From: Streptomyces sp. NBC_00523
Lineage (GTDB): Bacteria; Actinomycetota; Actinomycetes; Streptomycetales; Streptomycetaceae
DNA: 64,000 bases
Assembly (NCBI RefSeq): GCF_036346615.1
Contig: NZ_CP107836.1
Span: 5,208,001 to 5,272,000, forward strand
Reading direction: 5' to 3'
Part shown: piece after piece, positions 15,825 through 24,172 of the stretch
Position numbering within the stretch: the stretch's first letter is position 1
Layout: the number at the start of each line of letters is the position of its first letter
Translations under genes and position numbers: made by a program
The notes under the pieces: model-generated
Databases searched by the model: none
What the model was told of the DNA's origin: nothing
What the model saw: only the letters and a program-made list of their open reading frames with translations

Positions 15825-17531
15825 CTACTGGGCGCCGAAGCGCTCCCGCCACGCCTCCAGGTCCTCGTCGGTGATCTTGGCGAAGAGCACCGGCGGCACC
15901 GTGAAGGCGGTCCCGGCCGGTACGGACGCCAGGGCGCGGGCCTCGTCGGCGCTCACCCAGGTCGCCGTGTCGTCCGCCAGGGCGAACGCCTCGCGCATGG
16001 CCCGCGCGGAGGACGGGATGAACGGCTCCGAGACGACCGCGTACAGGTGGATCAGGTTCATCGCGGTGCGCAGCGTGAGCGCGGCGCCCTCCTGGTCGGT
16101 CTTGATCTCCAGCCAGGGGGCCTTCTCCTCCAGGTAGGAGTTGCCCGCGCTCCACAGCGCGCGCAGCGCCTGGGCCGCCTTGCGGAACTGGAGCGCCTCC
16201 ATGTGGCCCTCGTACTCCGCGAGCAGCCGCGCGATCTCCTCGCCCAGCTTCCGCTCGGCCTCCCCGGCCTCCTTGCCCGCCGGGACCTCGTCGCCGAACC
16301 GCTTGCGCGAGAAGGACAGCACCCGGTTCACGAAGTTGCCGAGGGTGTCGGCCAGGTCCTTGTTGACCGAGGTGGCGAACAGCTCCCAGGTGAACGACGT
16401 GTCGTCCGACTCCGGGGCCTGCGCCATCAGGAAGTAGCGCCAGTAGTCCGCGGGCAGCAGCTCAAGAGCCGTGTCCGAGAAGATGCCGCGCTGCTGCGAC
16501 GTCGAGAACTTGCCGCCGTAGTAGTTCAGCCAGTTGAACGCCTTGACGTGGTCGACCCGCTTGACCGGCTCACGGGTGCCGATCTGCATCGCCGGGAACA
16601 TCACCGTGTGGAACGGGACGTTGTCCTTGGCCATGAACTGCGTGTACCGGACGTCGGAGGCCTCGTACCACCAGGACTTCCAGTCCCGGGTCTCCGGCTC
16701 CAGGTCCGCCCACTCCTTCGTCGCCCCGGCGTACTCGATGGGGGCGTCGAACCAGACGTAGAAGACCTTGCCCTCGGCCGCCAGCTCCGGCCAGGTGTCG
16801 GCCGGGACCGGCACGCCCCACTCCAGGTCACGGGTGATCGACCGGTCGTGCAGGCCCTCGGTGAGCCACTTGCGGGCGATCGAGGACGCCAGGTGCGGCC
16901 ACTCGTCGCTCGTCTTGTCGATCCACGCCTCGACCTCGCCGGACAGCTTCGACTGGAGGAGGAAGAGGTGCTTGGTCTCCCGGACCTCCAGCTCGCTGCT
17001 GCCGCTGATCGCGGAGCGCGGCTCGATCAGGTCCGTCGGGTCCAGTACACGGGTGCAGTTCTCGCACTGGTCGCCGCGCGCCTTGTCGTACCCGCAGTGC
17101 GGGCACGTACCGACGATGTAGCGGTCCGGCAGGAAGCGGTCGTCGGCGATCGAGAAGACCTGGCGGATCGCCCGCTCCTCGATGAAGCCGTTCTCGTGCA
17201 GCTTGCGGGCGAAGTGCTGGGTGATGTCGCGGTTCTGGGCGGACGAGCTGCGCCCGAAGTAGTCGAACGCGAGCCCGAACCCGTCGTAGACGGCCTTCTG
17301 CGCGTCGTGCTGCTGCGCGCAGAACTCGGCCACCGGCAGCCCGGCCGCCTTCGCGGCCAGCTCCGCCGGCGTGCCGTGCTCGTCGGTGGCGCAGATGTAC
17401 AGCGCCTCCTCGCCCCGCTGGCGCAGATACCGCGTATAGACGTCCGCCGGGAGCATCGACCCGACCAGGTTCCCCAGGTGCTTGATCCCGTTGATGTAGG
17501 GAAGCGCGCTGGTGATCAGGTGTCGAGTCAT
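15825..17531 (-). CDS. metG: Methionyl-tRNA synthetase, archaeal/eukaryal-like type
   Basis: This 568-aa class I synthetase charges tRNA-Met. The N-terminal HIGH-type motif is in ALPYINGIKHLGNLVG. The connective peptide carries one zinc knuckle with the four cysteines of CPHCGYDKARGDQCENC. The KMSKS loop is GKFSTSQQRG, where Lys is replaced and two Gln are added. The C-terminal anticodon domain follows, without a C-terminal dimer domain. The sequence is the archaeal-like MetRS class that occurs in some bacteria as a second enzyme. Streptomyces usually also carry a bacterial-type MetG elsewhere (family knowledge). Such second MetRS enzymes can tolerate MetRS inhibitors. The start ATG 17531 has GGGAG ten bases upstream. 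Confidence 0.9.
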   Translation of the reverse strand: MTRHLITSALPYINGIKHLGNLVGSMLPADVYTRYLRQRGEEALYICATDEHGTPAELAAKAAGLPVAEFCAQQHDAQKAVYDGFGLAFDYFGRSSSAQNRDITQHFARKLHENGFIEERAIRQVFSIADDRFLPDRYIVGTCPHCGYDKARGDQCENCTRVLDPTDLIEPRSAISGSSELEVRETKHLFLLQSKLSGEVEAWIDKTSDEWPHLASSIARKWLTEGLHDRSITRDLEWGVPVPADTWPELAAEGKVFYVWFDAPIEYAGATKEWADLEPETRDWKSWWYEASDVRYTQFMAKDNVPFHTVMFPAMQIGTREPVKRVDHVKAFNWLNYYGGKFSTSQQRGIFSDTALELLPADYWRYFLMAQAPESDDTSFTWELFATSVNKDLADTLGNFVNRVLSFSRKRFGDEVPAGKEAGEAERKLGEEIARLLAEYEGHMEALQFRKAAQALRALWSAGNSYLEEKAPWLEIKTDQEGAALTLRTAMNLIHLYAVVSEPFIPSSARAMREAFALADDTATWVSADEARALASVPAGTAFTVPPVLFAKITDEDLEAWRERFGAQ

Positions 17532-17633
17532 CGTTGGATGCTCCCAGTTTCTAAGGTGCCGGTGCCTCTGTCGCAGGCCGTTTTGCATCCTATCGAACCG
17601 GGGACACCCCCCTTTACCGGATTTCCGGCGCCC

Positions 17634-19016
17634 TCAGCACTCGATGATGTTCACCGCGAGACCGCCCCGGGCGGTCTCCTTGTACTTCACGGACATGTCC
17701 GCGCCGGTCTCCTTCATGGTCTTGATGACCTTGTCCAGGGAGACCTTGTGGCTGCCGTCGCCGCGCAGCGCCATCTTCGCGGCCGTGACCGCCTTCACCG
17801 CGGCCATGCCGTTGCGCTCGATGCACGGGATCTGGACGAGGCCGCCGACCGGGTCGCAGGTGAGGCCCAGGTTGTGCTCCATGCCGATCTCGGCGGCGTT
17901 CTCCACCTGCTCGGCGCTGCCGCCCAGGACCTCGGCGAGGGCGCCGGCGGCCATCGAGCATGCGGAGCCGACCTCGCCCTGGCAGCCGACCTCGGCGCCG
18001 GAGATGGAGGCGTTCTCCTTGAACAGCATGCCGATCGCGCCCGCCGCCAGCAGGAAGCGCACGATGCTGTCGTCCTTCTCGGCCTCGGTCGCGCCGCCCG
18101 CCGCGAAGTTCACGTAGTAGTGCAGGACGGCCGGGATGATGCCGGCCGCGCCGTTCGTCGGGGCGGTGACCACGCGGCCGCCCGCCGCGTTCTCCTCGTT
18201 GACCGCCATCGCGTAGAGGGTGATCCACTCCATGGCGTGCGTCTGGGGGTCGCCCTCCGCGCGCAGCTGGCGGGCGGTCTTCGCGGCGCGGCGGTGCACC
18301 CTGAGGCCGCCGGGCAGGACGCCCTCGCGGGACATCCCGCGCGTCACGCACGCCTGCATGGCCCGCCAGATGCCGAGGAGCCCGGAGCGGATCTCCTCCT
18401 CGGTGCGCCAGGCGCGCTCGTTCTCCAGCATCAGCGAGGAGATCGACAGACCGGTCTCGCGGGCCAGCCGCAGCAGCTCGTCGCCGGTGCGGAACGGGTG
18501 CTTCAGGACCGTGTCGTCCAGCACGATCCGGTCCTCGCCCACGGCGTCCTCGTCCACGACGAAGCCGCCGCCGACCGAGTAGTACGTCTTCTCCAGGAGC
18601 GGGGCGCCCTCGGCGTCGTACGCGAAGACGGTCATGCCGTTGGCGTGGTACGGGAGCGCCTTGCGGCGGTGCAGGATCAGCTGCTCGTCCGCGTCGAAGG
18701 GGATCTCGTGCATCCCGAGCAGGTTGATCCGGCCGGTGGAGCGGATCGCCTCGACGCGCTCGTCGGCCGTCTCGACATCCACGGTGCGCGGGGACTCGCC
18801 CTCCAGGCCGAGCAGGACCGCCTTGGGGGTGCCGTGGCCGTGGCCGGTGGCGCCGAGCGAGCCGTACAGCTCGGCCCGGATCGAGGCGGTGTGCGCGAGC
18901 AGGCCCTCGTTCTTCAGGCGCCGCGCGAACATACGGGCCGCGCGCATGGGGCCGACCGTATGGGAGCTGGACGGGCCGATGCCGATCGAGAACAGGTCGA
19001 AGACCGAGATGGCCAC
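17634..19016 (-). CDS. sdaA: L-serine ammonia-lyase (serine dehydratase), fused single-chain form
   Basis: This 460-aa enzyme converts L-serine to pyruvate and ammonia using a [4Fe-4S] cluster. The beta-type domain comes first (IGIGPSSSHTVGPMRAARMF) and the alpha-type domain second. Cluster-binding cysteine motifs are visible in GCQGEVGSACSMAAGAL and GLTCDPVGGLVQIPCIERN, and near the C-terminus VNIIEC ends in Cys. ATG at 19016 is followed at once by the conserved MAISVFDLFSIGIGPSSSH. It lies after glyA with a 164-bp gap that contains a hairpin, so it is transcribed partly by read-through or from its own promoter. It completes a glycine to serine to pyruvate route with the upstream gcv and glyA genes. 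Confidence 0.97.
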   Translation of the reverse strand: MAISVFDLFSIGIGPSSSHTVGPMRAARMFARRLKNEGLLAHTASIRAELYGSLGATGHGHGTPKAVLLGLEGESPRTVDVETADERVEAIRSTGRINLLGMHEIPFDADEQLILHRRKALPYHANGMTVFAYDAEGAPLLEKTYYSVGGGFVVDEDAVGEDRIVLDDTVLKHPFRTGDELLRLARETGLSISSLMLENERAWRTEEEIRSGLLGIWRAMQACVTRGMSREGVLPGGLRVHRRAAKTARQLRAEGDPQTHAMEWITLYAMAVNEENAAGGRVVTAPTNGAAGIIPAVLHYYVNFAAGGATEAEKDDSIVRFLLAAGAIGMLFKENASISGAEVGCQGEVGSACSMAAGALAEVLGGSAEQVENAAEIGMEHNLGLTCDPVGGLVQIPCIERNGMAAVKAVTAAKMALRGDGSHKVSLDKVIKTMKETGADMSVKYKETARGGLAVNIIEC

Positions 19017-19116
19017 GGGGGACTCCTAAGGGTTGGTAGACGCCGTTGTCTGCCGGGTGGTGCGGTACGGGCGTGGGCGGCCCGGAGTGCATGAGACAAA
19101 GCGGGGGACAAGGGAC

Positions 19117-19152
19117 GGGGCACCTGCCCACTGTTCAGTGTGCGGGTGCCCC
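19117..19152 (-). terminator. Imperfect hairpin between glyA and sdaA
   Basis: GGGGCACC (19117-19124) pairs with GGTGCCCC (19145-19152), and the stem extends inward with two mismatches over about 15 bp. It lies 29 bases downstream of the glyA stop. It may act as a partial terminator that lowers sdaA expression relative to glyA. Confidence 0.6.
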
Positions 19153-19180
19153 TCCCGTAGGCGCGAATGCGCCCGACCGG

Positions 19181-20440
19181 CTACTTCAGGCCGGGGTACA
19201 GCGGGAACTTCTCGGCGAGCTTGGTGACCCGGGCCTTCAGGTCGTCCGCGTCGTAGGACGGCTTGAGGGCCGAGGCGATGATCTCGGCGACCTCGGTGAA
19301 GTCCTCGGTGCCGAAGCCGCGGGTGGCCAGGGCCGGGGTGCCGATCCGGAGGCCGGAGGTGACCATCGGCGGGCGCGGGTCGTTGGGGATGGCGTTCCGG
19401 TTGACCGTGATGCCGAGCTCGTGGAGCCGGTCCTCGGCCTGCTGGCCGTCCAGCTCCGAGTTGCGCAGGTCCACCAGGACCAGGTGCACATCGGTGCCGC
19501 CGGACAGGACGGAGACGCCGACCTCGGTGACGTCGGGCTGGACCAGGCGCTCGGCCAGGATGCGGGCGCCCTCCAGGGTGCGCCGCTGGCGCTCCTTGAA
19601 CTCCTCGCCCGCCGCGACCTTGAACGAGACCGCCTTGGCCGCGATCACGTGCTCCAGCGGGCCGCCCTGCTGACCCGGGAAGACCGCCGAGTTGATCTTC
19701 TTGGCGAGCTCCTGGGTGGAGAGGATCACACCGCCGCGCGGACCGCCGAGGGTCTTGTGCGTGGTGGTGGTGACGACGTGGGCGTGCGGCACCGGGCTGG
19801 GGTGCAGGCCCGCGGCGACCAGACCGGCGAAGTGCGCCATGTCGACCATCAGGTACGCGCCGACCTCGTCCGCGATACGGCGGAAGGCGGCGAAGTCCAG
19901 CTGGCGCGGGTACGCGGACCAGCCGGCGACGATCAGCTGCGGCTTGGCCTCCTTGGCCAGGCGCTCGACCTCGGCCATGTCCACGACACCGGTGTCGTCC
20001 ACGTGGTACGGGACCACGTTGTAGAGCTTGCCGGAGAAGTTGATCTTCATGCCGTGGGTCAGGTGACCGCCGTGCGCCAGGTTCAGGCCCATGATCGTGT
20101 CGCCCGGCTTCAGCAGCGCGAACATCGCGGCGGCGTTCGCCTGCGCACCGGAGTGCGGCTGGACGTTCGCGGCCTCGGCGCCGAAGAGCGCCTTGATCCG
20201 GTCGATCGCGATCTGCTCGACCACGTCGACGTGCTCACAGCCGCCGTAGTAGCGGCGGCCGGGGTAGCCCTCGGCGTACTTGTTGGTCAGGACGGAGCCC
20301 TGTGCCTCCATGACCGCGACCGGAGCGAAGTTCTCCGAGGCGATCATTTCGAGCGTGGACTGCTGGCGCAGGAGCTCGGCGTCGACGGCGGCGGCGACGT
20401 CCGGGTCCAGCTCGTGGAGGGAGGAGTTGAGAAGCGACAT
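19181..20440 (-). CDS. glyA: Serine hydroxymethyltransferase
   Basis: This 419-aa PLP enzyme interconverts glycine and serine with methylene-tetrahydrofolate. The PLP lysine is in VVTTTTHKTLGGPRGG. Substrate-binding motifs EMIASENF and YAEGYPGRRYYGGCE are intact. The frame is open upstream into gcvH, but ATG at 20440 gives the correct N-terminus MSLLNSSLHELDPDVA and is preceded by AAGGGACCACCTG. It begins 19 bases after gcvH ends, so the two are in one operon. In the glycine cleavage context it takes the one-carbon unit released from one glycine and adds it to another to give serine. Streptomyces normally have a second glyA elsewhere. Confidence 0.97.
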   Translation of the reverse strand: MSLLNSSLHELDPDVAAAVDAELLRQQSTLEMIASENFAPVAVMEAQGSVLTNKYAEGYPGRRYYGGCEHVDVVEQIAIDRIKALFGAEAANVQPHSGAQANAAAMFALLKPGDTIMGLNLAHGGHLTHGMKINFSGKLYNVVPYHVDDTGVVDMAEVERLAKEAKPQLIVAGWSAYPRQLDFAAFRRIADEVGAYLMVDMAHFAGLVAAGLHPSPVPHAHVVTTTTHKTLGGPRGGVILSTQELAKKINSAVFPGQQGGPLEHVIAAKAVSFKVAAGEEFKERQRRTLEGARILAERLVQPDVTEVGVSVLSGGTDVHLVLVDLRNSELDGQQAEDRLHELGITVNRNAIPNDPRPPMVTSGLRIGTPALATRGFGTEDFTEVAEIIASALKPSYDADDLKARVTKLAEKFPLYPGLK

Positions 20441-20459
20441 CAGGTGGTCCCTTGGGGTC

Positions 20460-20837
20460 TCAGTTGCCGGAGAACTCGGAGTACTCGTCGGCGGAGAGCA
20501 GGTCCTTCGGCTCCTCCGCGACGCGTACCTTGAACAGCCAGCCGCCTTCGAACGGAGCGGAGTTGACCAGCGACGGATCGTCCACGACGTCCTGGTTGGA
20601 CGCGGTGATCTCACCGGTCACGGGCGAGTACAGGTCGCTCACCGACTTGGTCGACTCCAGCTCGCCGCAGGTCTCGCCCGCGGTCACCTTGTCGCCGACC
20701 TCGGGAAGCTGCGCGTAGACGACGTCACCGAGCGCGTTGGCCGCGTGCTCGGTGATGCCGACCGTGGCCACACCGTCCTCGGCGGGCGACAGCCACTCGT
20801 GCTCCTTGCTGTACCGCAGCTGCTGGGGGTTGCTCAT
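20460..20837 (-). CDS. gcvH: Glycine cleavage system H protein
   Basis: This 125-aa lipoyl carrier shuttles the aminomethyl group between the P, T and L proteins. The lipoyl lysine lies in ELESTKSVSDLYSPVTGEI. It also has the typical opening RYSKEHEWLSP and the VGITEHAANALGDVVYAQLPEVG segment. Length is standard. ATG at 20837 follows an AGGAG-containing leader (CAGGAGAATTCAGACC). It sits between gcvT, 103 bases upstream, and glyA, 19 bases downstream. The gene for the P protein (gcvP) is not in the window; in Streptomyces it is commonly located elsewhere. Confidence 0.97.
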   Translation of the reverse strand: MSNPQQLRYSKEHEWLSPAEDGVATVGITEHAANALGDVVYAQLPEVGDKVTAGETCGELESTKSVSDLYSPVTGEITASNQDVVDDPSLVNSAPFEGGWLFKVRVAEEPKDLLSADEYSEFSGN

Positions 20838-20940
20838 GGTCTGAATTCTCCTGTACGCGGGGAGTGCGGATGAACGATGGTCTTACGGTGTGAGACGGGA
20901 CCGCGTCACGTGTGCGGCGCCCGTGCCGGGTCCTACGGTT

Positions 20941-22056
20941 CTACTTCTTGCGCTTGTAGAAGGGGAGCGCCACGACCTCGTACGGCTCGTGGCTGCCTCG
21001 GATCTCCACCGCGACTCCGGCGGTGCCCGGCTCGGCGTGCGCCGCGTCGACGTACGCCATGGCGATCGGCTTTCCCAGCGTGGGGGAGGGGGCCCCGGAG
21101 GTGACCTCGCCGATGACCTCGCCGTTCGCCACGACCGGGAAGCCGGCGCGCGGCACCCGGCGGCCCTCGGCGACCAGGCCGACGAGCTTGCGGGGCGGGG
21201 CGGTCTCGGCGCGCTCCGCGGCGGCCTCCAGCGCCTTGCGGCCGACGAAGTCGCCGTCCTTCTCGAACTTCACGACCCGGCCGAGCCCGGCGTCGAACGG
21301 GGTCAGCGAGGTCGTCAGCTCGTGCCCGTACAGCGGCATGCCCGCCTCCAGGCGCAGCGTGTCACGGCAGGACAGGCCGCACGGGATCAGGCCGTGCGCG
21401 GCGCCCGCGTCGGTGAGCGCCTTCCACAGCTGCTCCGCGTGGCCGGGCGCGACGAACAGCTCGAAGCCGTCCTCGCCGGTGTAGCCGGTACGGGCGATCA
21501 GCGCGGGCACCCCGGCGACCACCCCGGGCAGCCCGGCGTAGTACTTCAGGCCGTCCAGGTCGGCGTCGGTCACGGCCGCGAGGATCGCCGGGGACTCGGG
21601 GCCCTGCACGGCGAGCAGCGCGTAGGCGTCGCGGTCGTCGCGGACCTCGGCGTCGAAGCCGGCGGCGCGCTCGGTGAGCGTGTCCAGGACGAGCTGGGCG
21701 TTGCCGGCGTTGGCGACGACCATGTACTCCGTGTCCTGGAGGCGGTAGACGATCAGGTCGTCCAGGATGCCGCCGTCCTCGGCGCAGATCATCGTGTAGC
21801 GGGCCCGGCCGGTCGAGACCGTGCCGATGTTGCCGACCAGCGCGTGGTTCAGCAGGTCCACGGCCTGCGGGCCGGTGACCGTGATCTCGCCCATGTGGGA
21901 CAGGTCGAAGAGACCGGCCTTCGTGCGGACGGCGTTGTGCTCGTCGCGCTCACTGGCGTACCGCAGCGGCATGTCCCAGCCCGCGAAGTCGGTCATGGTG
22001 GCGCCCAGCGAACGATGCAGCGCATCGAGGGCGGTGAGACGGGGGGTGCTGCTCAT
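20941..22056 (-). CDS. gcvT: Glycine cleavage system T protein (aminomethyltransferase)
   Basis: This 371-aa aminomethyltransferase releases ammonia and methylene-THF from the aminomethylated H protein. Conserved features are AGWDMPLRYASERDEHNAVR, the LFDLSHMGEI motif with the catalytic Asp-containing strand VQGPES further on, GYTGEDGFEL, and the C-terminal GLVAEGRRVPRAGFPV barrel. ATG at 22056 is the first start before the conserved N-terminus MSSTPRLTALDALH. A glycine riboswitch lies in its 5' leader and should switch on this gene and the coupled gcvH and glyA when glycine is plentiful. Confidence 0.97.
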   Translation of the reverse strand: MSSTPRLTALDALHRSLGATMTDFAGWDMPLRYASERDEHNAVRTKAGLFDLSHMGEITVTGPQAVDLLNHALVGNIGTVSTGRARYTMICAEDGGILDDLIVYRLQDTEYMVVANAGNAQLVLDTLTERAAGFDAEVRDDRDAYALLAVQGPESPAILAAVTDADLDGLKYYAGLPGVVAGVPALIARTGYTGEDGFELFVAPGHAEQLWKALTDAGAAHGLIPCGLSCRDTLRLEAGMPLYGHELTTSLTPFDAGLGRVVKFEKDGDFVGRKALEAAAERAETAPPRKLVGLVAEGRRVPRAGFPVVANGEVIGEVTSGAPSPTLGKPIAMAYVDAAHAEPGTAGVAVEIRGSHEPYEVVALPFYKRKK

Positions 22057-22099
22057 GAAACGGGCTCCCAGGGCATGACGACGACGAGGACGATCCCTC

Positions 22100-22288
22100 C
22101 CCATCTGTCATCGGAACCTGAGAGGTTCGCCGAGAGACCCCGCAGGGGTTCGGCTTGCACCTTGGGTGGAGCCGCCGGGCGGCTCGCTTTTCAGATCTGC
22201 CTCATCCACGCGGTACGGGGCCTGAGAGATTCAAGGGAGGATCTTGCTCCTTCGGCGCCCGGCACGGTGACCGGGACTCTCCCGCGCG
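22100..22288 (-). ncRNA. Glycine riboswitch (tandem aptamers) upstream of gcvT
   Basis: Read on the minus strand, the leader shows the glycine-riboswitch landmarks twice. Aptamer 1 runs from GCGGGAGAGTCCC through GCCGAAGGAGCAA to GAATCTCTCAGGC. Aptamer 2 follows, with GAGCCGCC, CGCGGAGA-like loop sequence in the region near GGGGTCTCTCGGCG, and CCTCTCAGGTTCCGATGACAG. The linker between them is A-rich (GAAAAGCGA). The expression platform lies between the second aptamer and the gcvT ATG. In this family glycine binding generally turns expression on. It should control gcvT, gcvH and glyA and possibly sdaA by read-through. Confidence 0.92.
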
Positions 22289-22397
22289 GATTCAAGCGGC
22301 CTGTATGCAGTTGGCGGGGTCATCATCGCACGCATTCCGGGGGAGCGGGGCGCCGGGACCGGTGGGCCGGGTCACGGTTTCGCGGCGGGTCGGACGG

Positions 22398-22425
22398 TTG
22401 CCTGGCATTACCTTTTCTTTACACT
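22398..22425 (+). promoter_or_regulatory. Candidate sigma-70-type promoter of P-loop kinase gene
   Basis: TTGCCT (22398-22403) and TACACT (22420-22425) are separated by 16 bases in a locally A+T-rich stretch, 54 bases before the start of the kinase gene. It points away from the riboswitch. Confidence 0.5.
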
Positions 22426-22478
22426 TCGGGGGTAGGTATCGGTCCTGCACGCGTCGGCCGTACGGCCAGGGGGAGGCG

Positions 22479-23162
22479 ATGACGTTGCGCTACGCGACGA
22501 CCGCGGGAACCACGGGCACCGCGCTGCCCGCACAGTCCGGCTCGCCTCCCCGGCAGGCGGTGGGCACCCATCCGCCCGTCGTCCGGGACCTGCGCGGCCG
22601 GTCCGGGCGCGGCCCGCGCGCCCTGCGCTTCGCCGCCGGGGACGTCGTGGTCGTCTCCGGGCTCCCCGGCAGCGGCAAGTCCACGCTGATCTCCCGCACC
22701 GCCCCGGCGTACGCGGTCGACTCCCAGGACACCCGGGACCGCTGGGCCCGCCGGCTGCCCCGCTTACTCCCCTACGTCCTCTACCGCCCGCTGGTCCGCC
22801 TCGCCCACTACCGGGGACTGCGGCGGGCGCTGCGCTCCGGCGCCTCCGTCGTCGTCCACGACTGCGGTACGCAGAGCTGGGTCCGGGCCCTGCTGGCCCG
22901 CCATGCCCGGCACCGGGGCAGCGGCCTGCATCTGGTCCTGCTCGACGTCTCCGCCCGGGCCGCGCGCGAGGGCCAGCGCGAGCGCGGCAGGGGCGTCTCC
23001 GCGTACGCCTTCGCCCGGCACCGCAGAGCCGTGGGGCGGCTGCTGCGGGACACCGAGGCCGGGCTGCTGCCGCGCGGCTGCGCCTCGGCGGTGCTGCTCG
23101 ACCGCGAGGCGGCCGGGACGCTCACGCGCATCACGTTCGCGAACGCACAGACCGACGGCTGA
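22479..23162 (+). CDS. P-loop ATPase/kinase-like protein with TTA codon
   Basis: This 227-aa protein has Walker A GLPGSGKST at about residues 67 to 75. It then shows the SQDTRDRWARRLPRLLPY region, LVLLDVSARAAREGQRERGRGVSAYAFARH (lid-like Arg-rich segment), and the C-terminal LLDREAAGTLTRITF. This layout is the AAA_33/zeta-toxin-like family of small P-loop kinases, which phosphorylate nucleosides, sugars or other small molecules; the substrate is not evident. ATG at 22479 has an excellent GGGGGAGG before it. Codon 96 is TTA (22764-22766), so translation should require the bldA leucyl-tRNA and be linked to development. It is divergent from the glycine operon. Confidence 0.85.
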   Translation: MTLRYATTAGTTGTALPAQSGSPPRQAVGTHPPVVRDLRGRSGRGPRALRFAAGDVVVVSGLPGSGKSTLISRTAPAYAVDSQDTRDRWARRLPRLLPYVLYRPLVRLAHYRGLRRALRSGASVVVHDCGTQSWVRALLARHARHRGSGLHLVLLDVSARAAREGQRERGRGVSAYAFARHRRAVGRLLRDTEAGLLPRGCASAVLLDREAAGTLTRITFANAQTDG

Positions 23163-23287
23163 AAACGGACCGTCCAACGGCTGGACGGTAGCCGACAACG
23201 GGCGGTTTCCGGATAGCCCCGGGGAGCGACGGAGGCCGGGGGAGGCCGTACCCTCTTGCTGCACGGCAACGGGGCGAGAGGGAAGCA

Positions 23288-24058
23288 GTGGACATTCCTG
23301 CACAGGCCGGGAGCCTGCCGCAGAGCGGCTGGCCGGCCAATGAACTCGAAGAGGTGCTGGGCGCCTCGCTCGGCACTCCGGAGGCGGGCGGACGCCTGCT
23401 GGAGGTGCTGGGACGCAGCCATGTCTGGGTGCCCCTGCCCAACGGCGGCGGGCCCGACGCCCGGGAACTCGACCTGCCCGCGATGGAGATCGACGGCGTC
23501 GCGTACGTCCCCGTCTACAGCTCCGAGCACCAGTTCCTCACCTGCGTCGGCGCCCAGATGTCCTTCACCATCGCCCCCGCCGCCGAATTCGCCCGCGGAC
23601 TGCCCCCGCAGCTCGGCCTCGCCGTCAACCCGGGCGGCGCCGTCGGCCTGCCACTGCCTCCGCCCGCCGTGGCCGAGCTGTGCCGGGCCGGGCGCACCCC
23701 GCTCGACGGCCCGGCGACCGGGGGCCGGGTCCGGCTGTACGAGCCGGACTGGAAGGAGGAGCCCGTCGACTTCCTGGCCGCCGCCGCCGGCGAGTTCCAC
23801 GAGAGCGGCGTCGTCCGCACCGCCCGCCGGGTCCTGGCCAGCATCGAGGGCGACGACCCCGTGCTCTTCGTCGGCGTCGAGTTCTCCACCTGGGACGGTG
23901 CCGGACAGAGCGCCCCGATGGAGGCCCTGGGCCGGGCGCTGGGCCGCGTCGCGGTGCCGTGGCCGGTCAACCTCGTCCTCCTCGACGTGGCGCAGGACCC
24001 GGTCGCCGACTGGATGCTCGAACGGGTGCGGCCCTTCTACACGCGCGCCCCGGAGTGA
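23288..24058 (+). CDS. SseB-family protein
   Basis: This 256-aa protein has an SseB N-terminal domain (residues 20 to 140: LLEVLGRSHVWVPLPNGGG, EIDGVAYVPVYSSEHQFL) and an SseB C-terminal domain (residues 145 to 250: FLAAAAGEFHESGVVRTARRVLAS, FVGVEFSTWDGAGQ, FYTRAPE). No signal peptide or membrane segment is present. SseB was named in E. coli for enhanced serine sensitivity when altered; related domains occur in secretion-associated proteins. The GTG start at 23288 is preceded by GAGAGGGAAGCA. The next gene encodes a second SseB-type protein, and the serine/glycine operon lies just to the left. Molecular function is unknown. Confidence 0.88.
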   Translation: MDIPAQAGSLPQSGWPANELEEVLGASLGTPEAGGRLLEVLGRSHVWVPLPNGGGPDARELDLPAMEIDGVAYVPVYSSEHQFLTCVGAQMSFTIAPAAEFARGLPPQLGLAVNPGGAVGLPLPPPAVAELCRAGRTPLDGPATGGRVRLYEPDWKEEPVDFLAAAAGEFHESGVVRTARRVLASIEGDDPVLFVGVEFSTWDGAGQSAPMEALGRALGRVAVPWPVNLVLLDVAQDPVADWMLERVRPFYTRAPE

Positions 24059-24172
24059 CGGGGGGCGGCCACGGCGTCAAGCCGGTGACAGCGCGGCCGC
24101 ATAAGCTGGTTTGATGGCTGAAGGCCGATGCCCGGTGGCCGAAGCAGAGGATCTACGAGGGGCGGGACCAGG

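Noticed and set aside
14190..19094. Very long open frame on the plus strand (over 1,600 codons)
   Set aside because: It runs antisense across sdaA, metG and the SGNH hydrolase genes, all of which have clear protein families on the minus strand. Long antisense frames are an expected by-product of high G+C in the third codon position.
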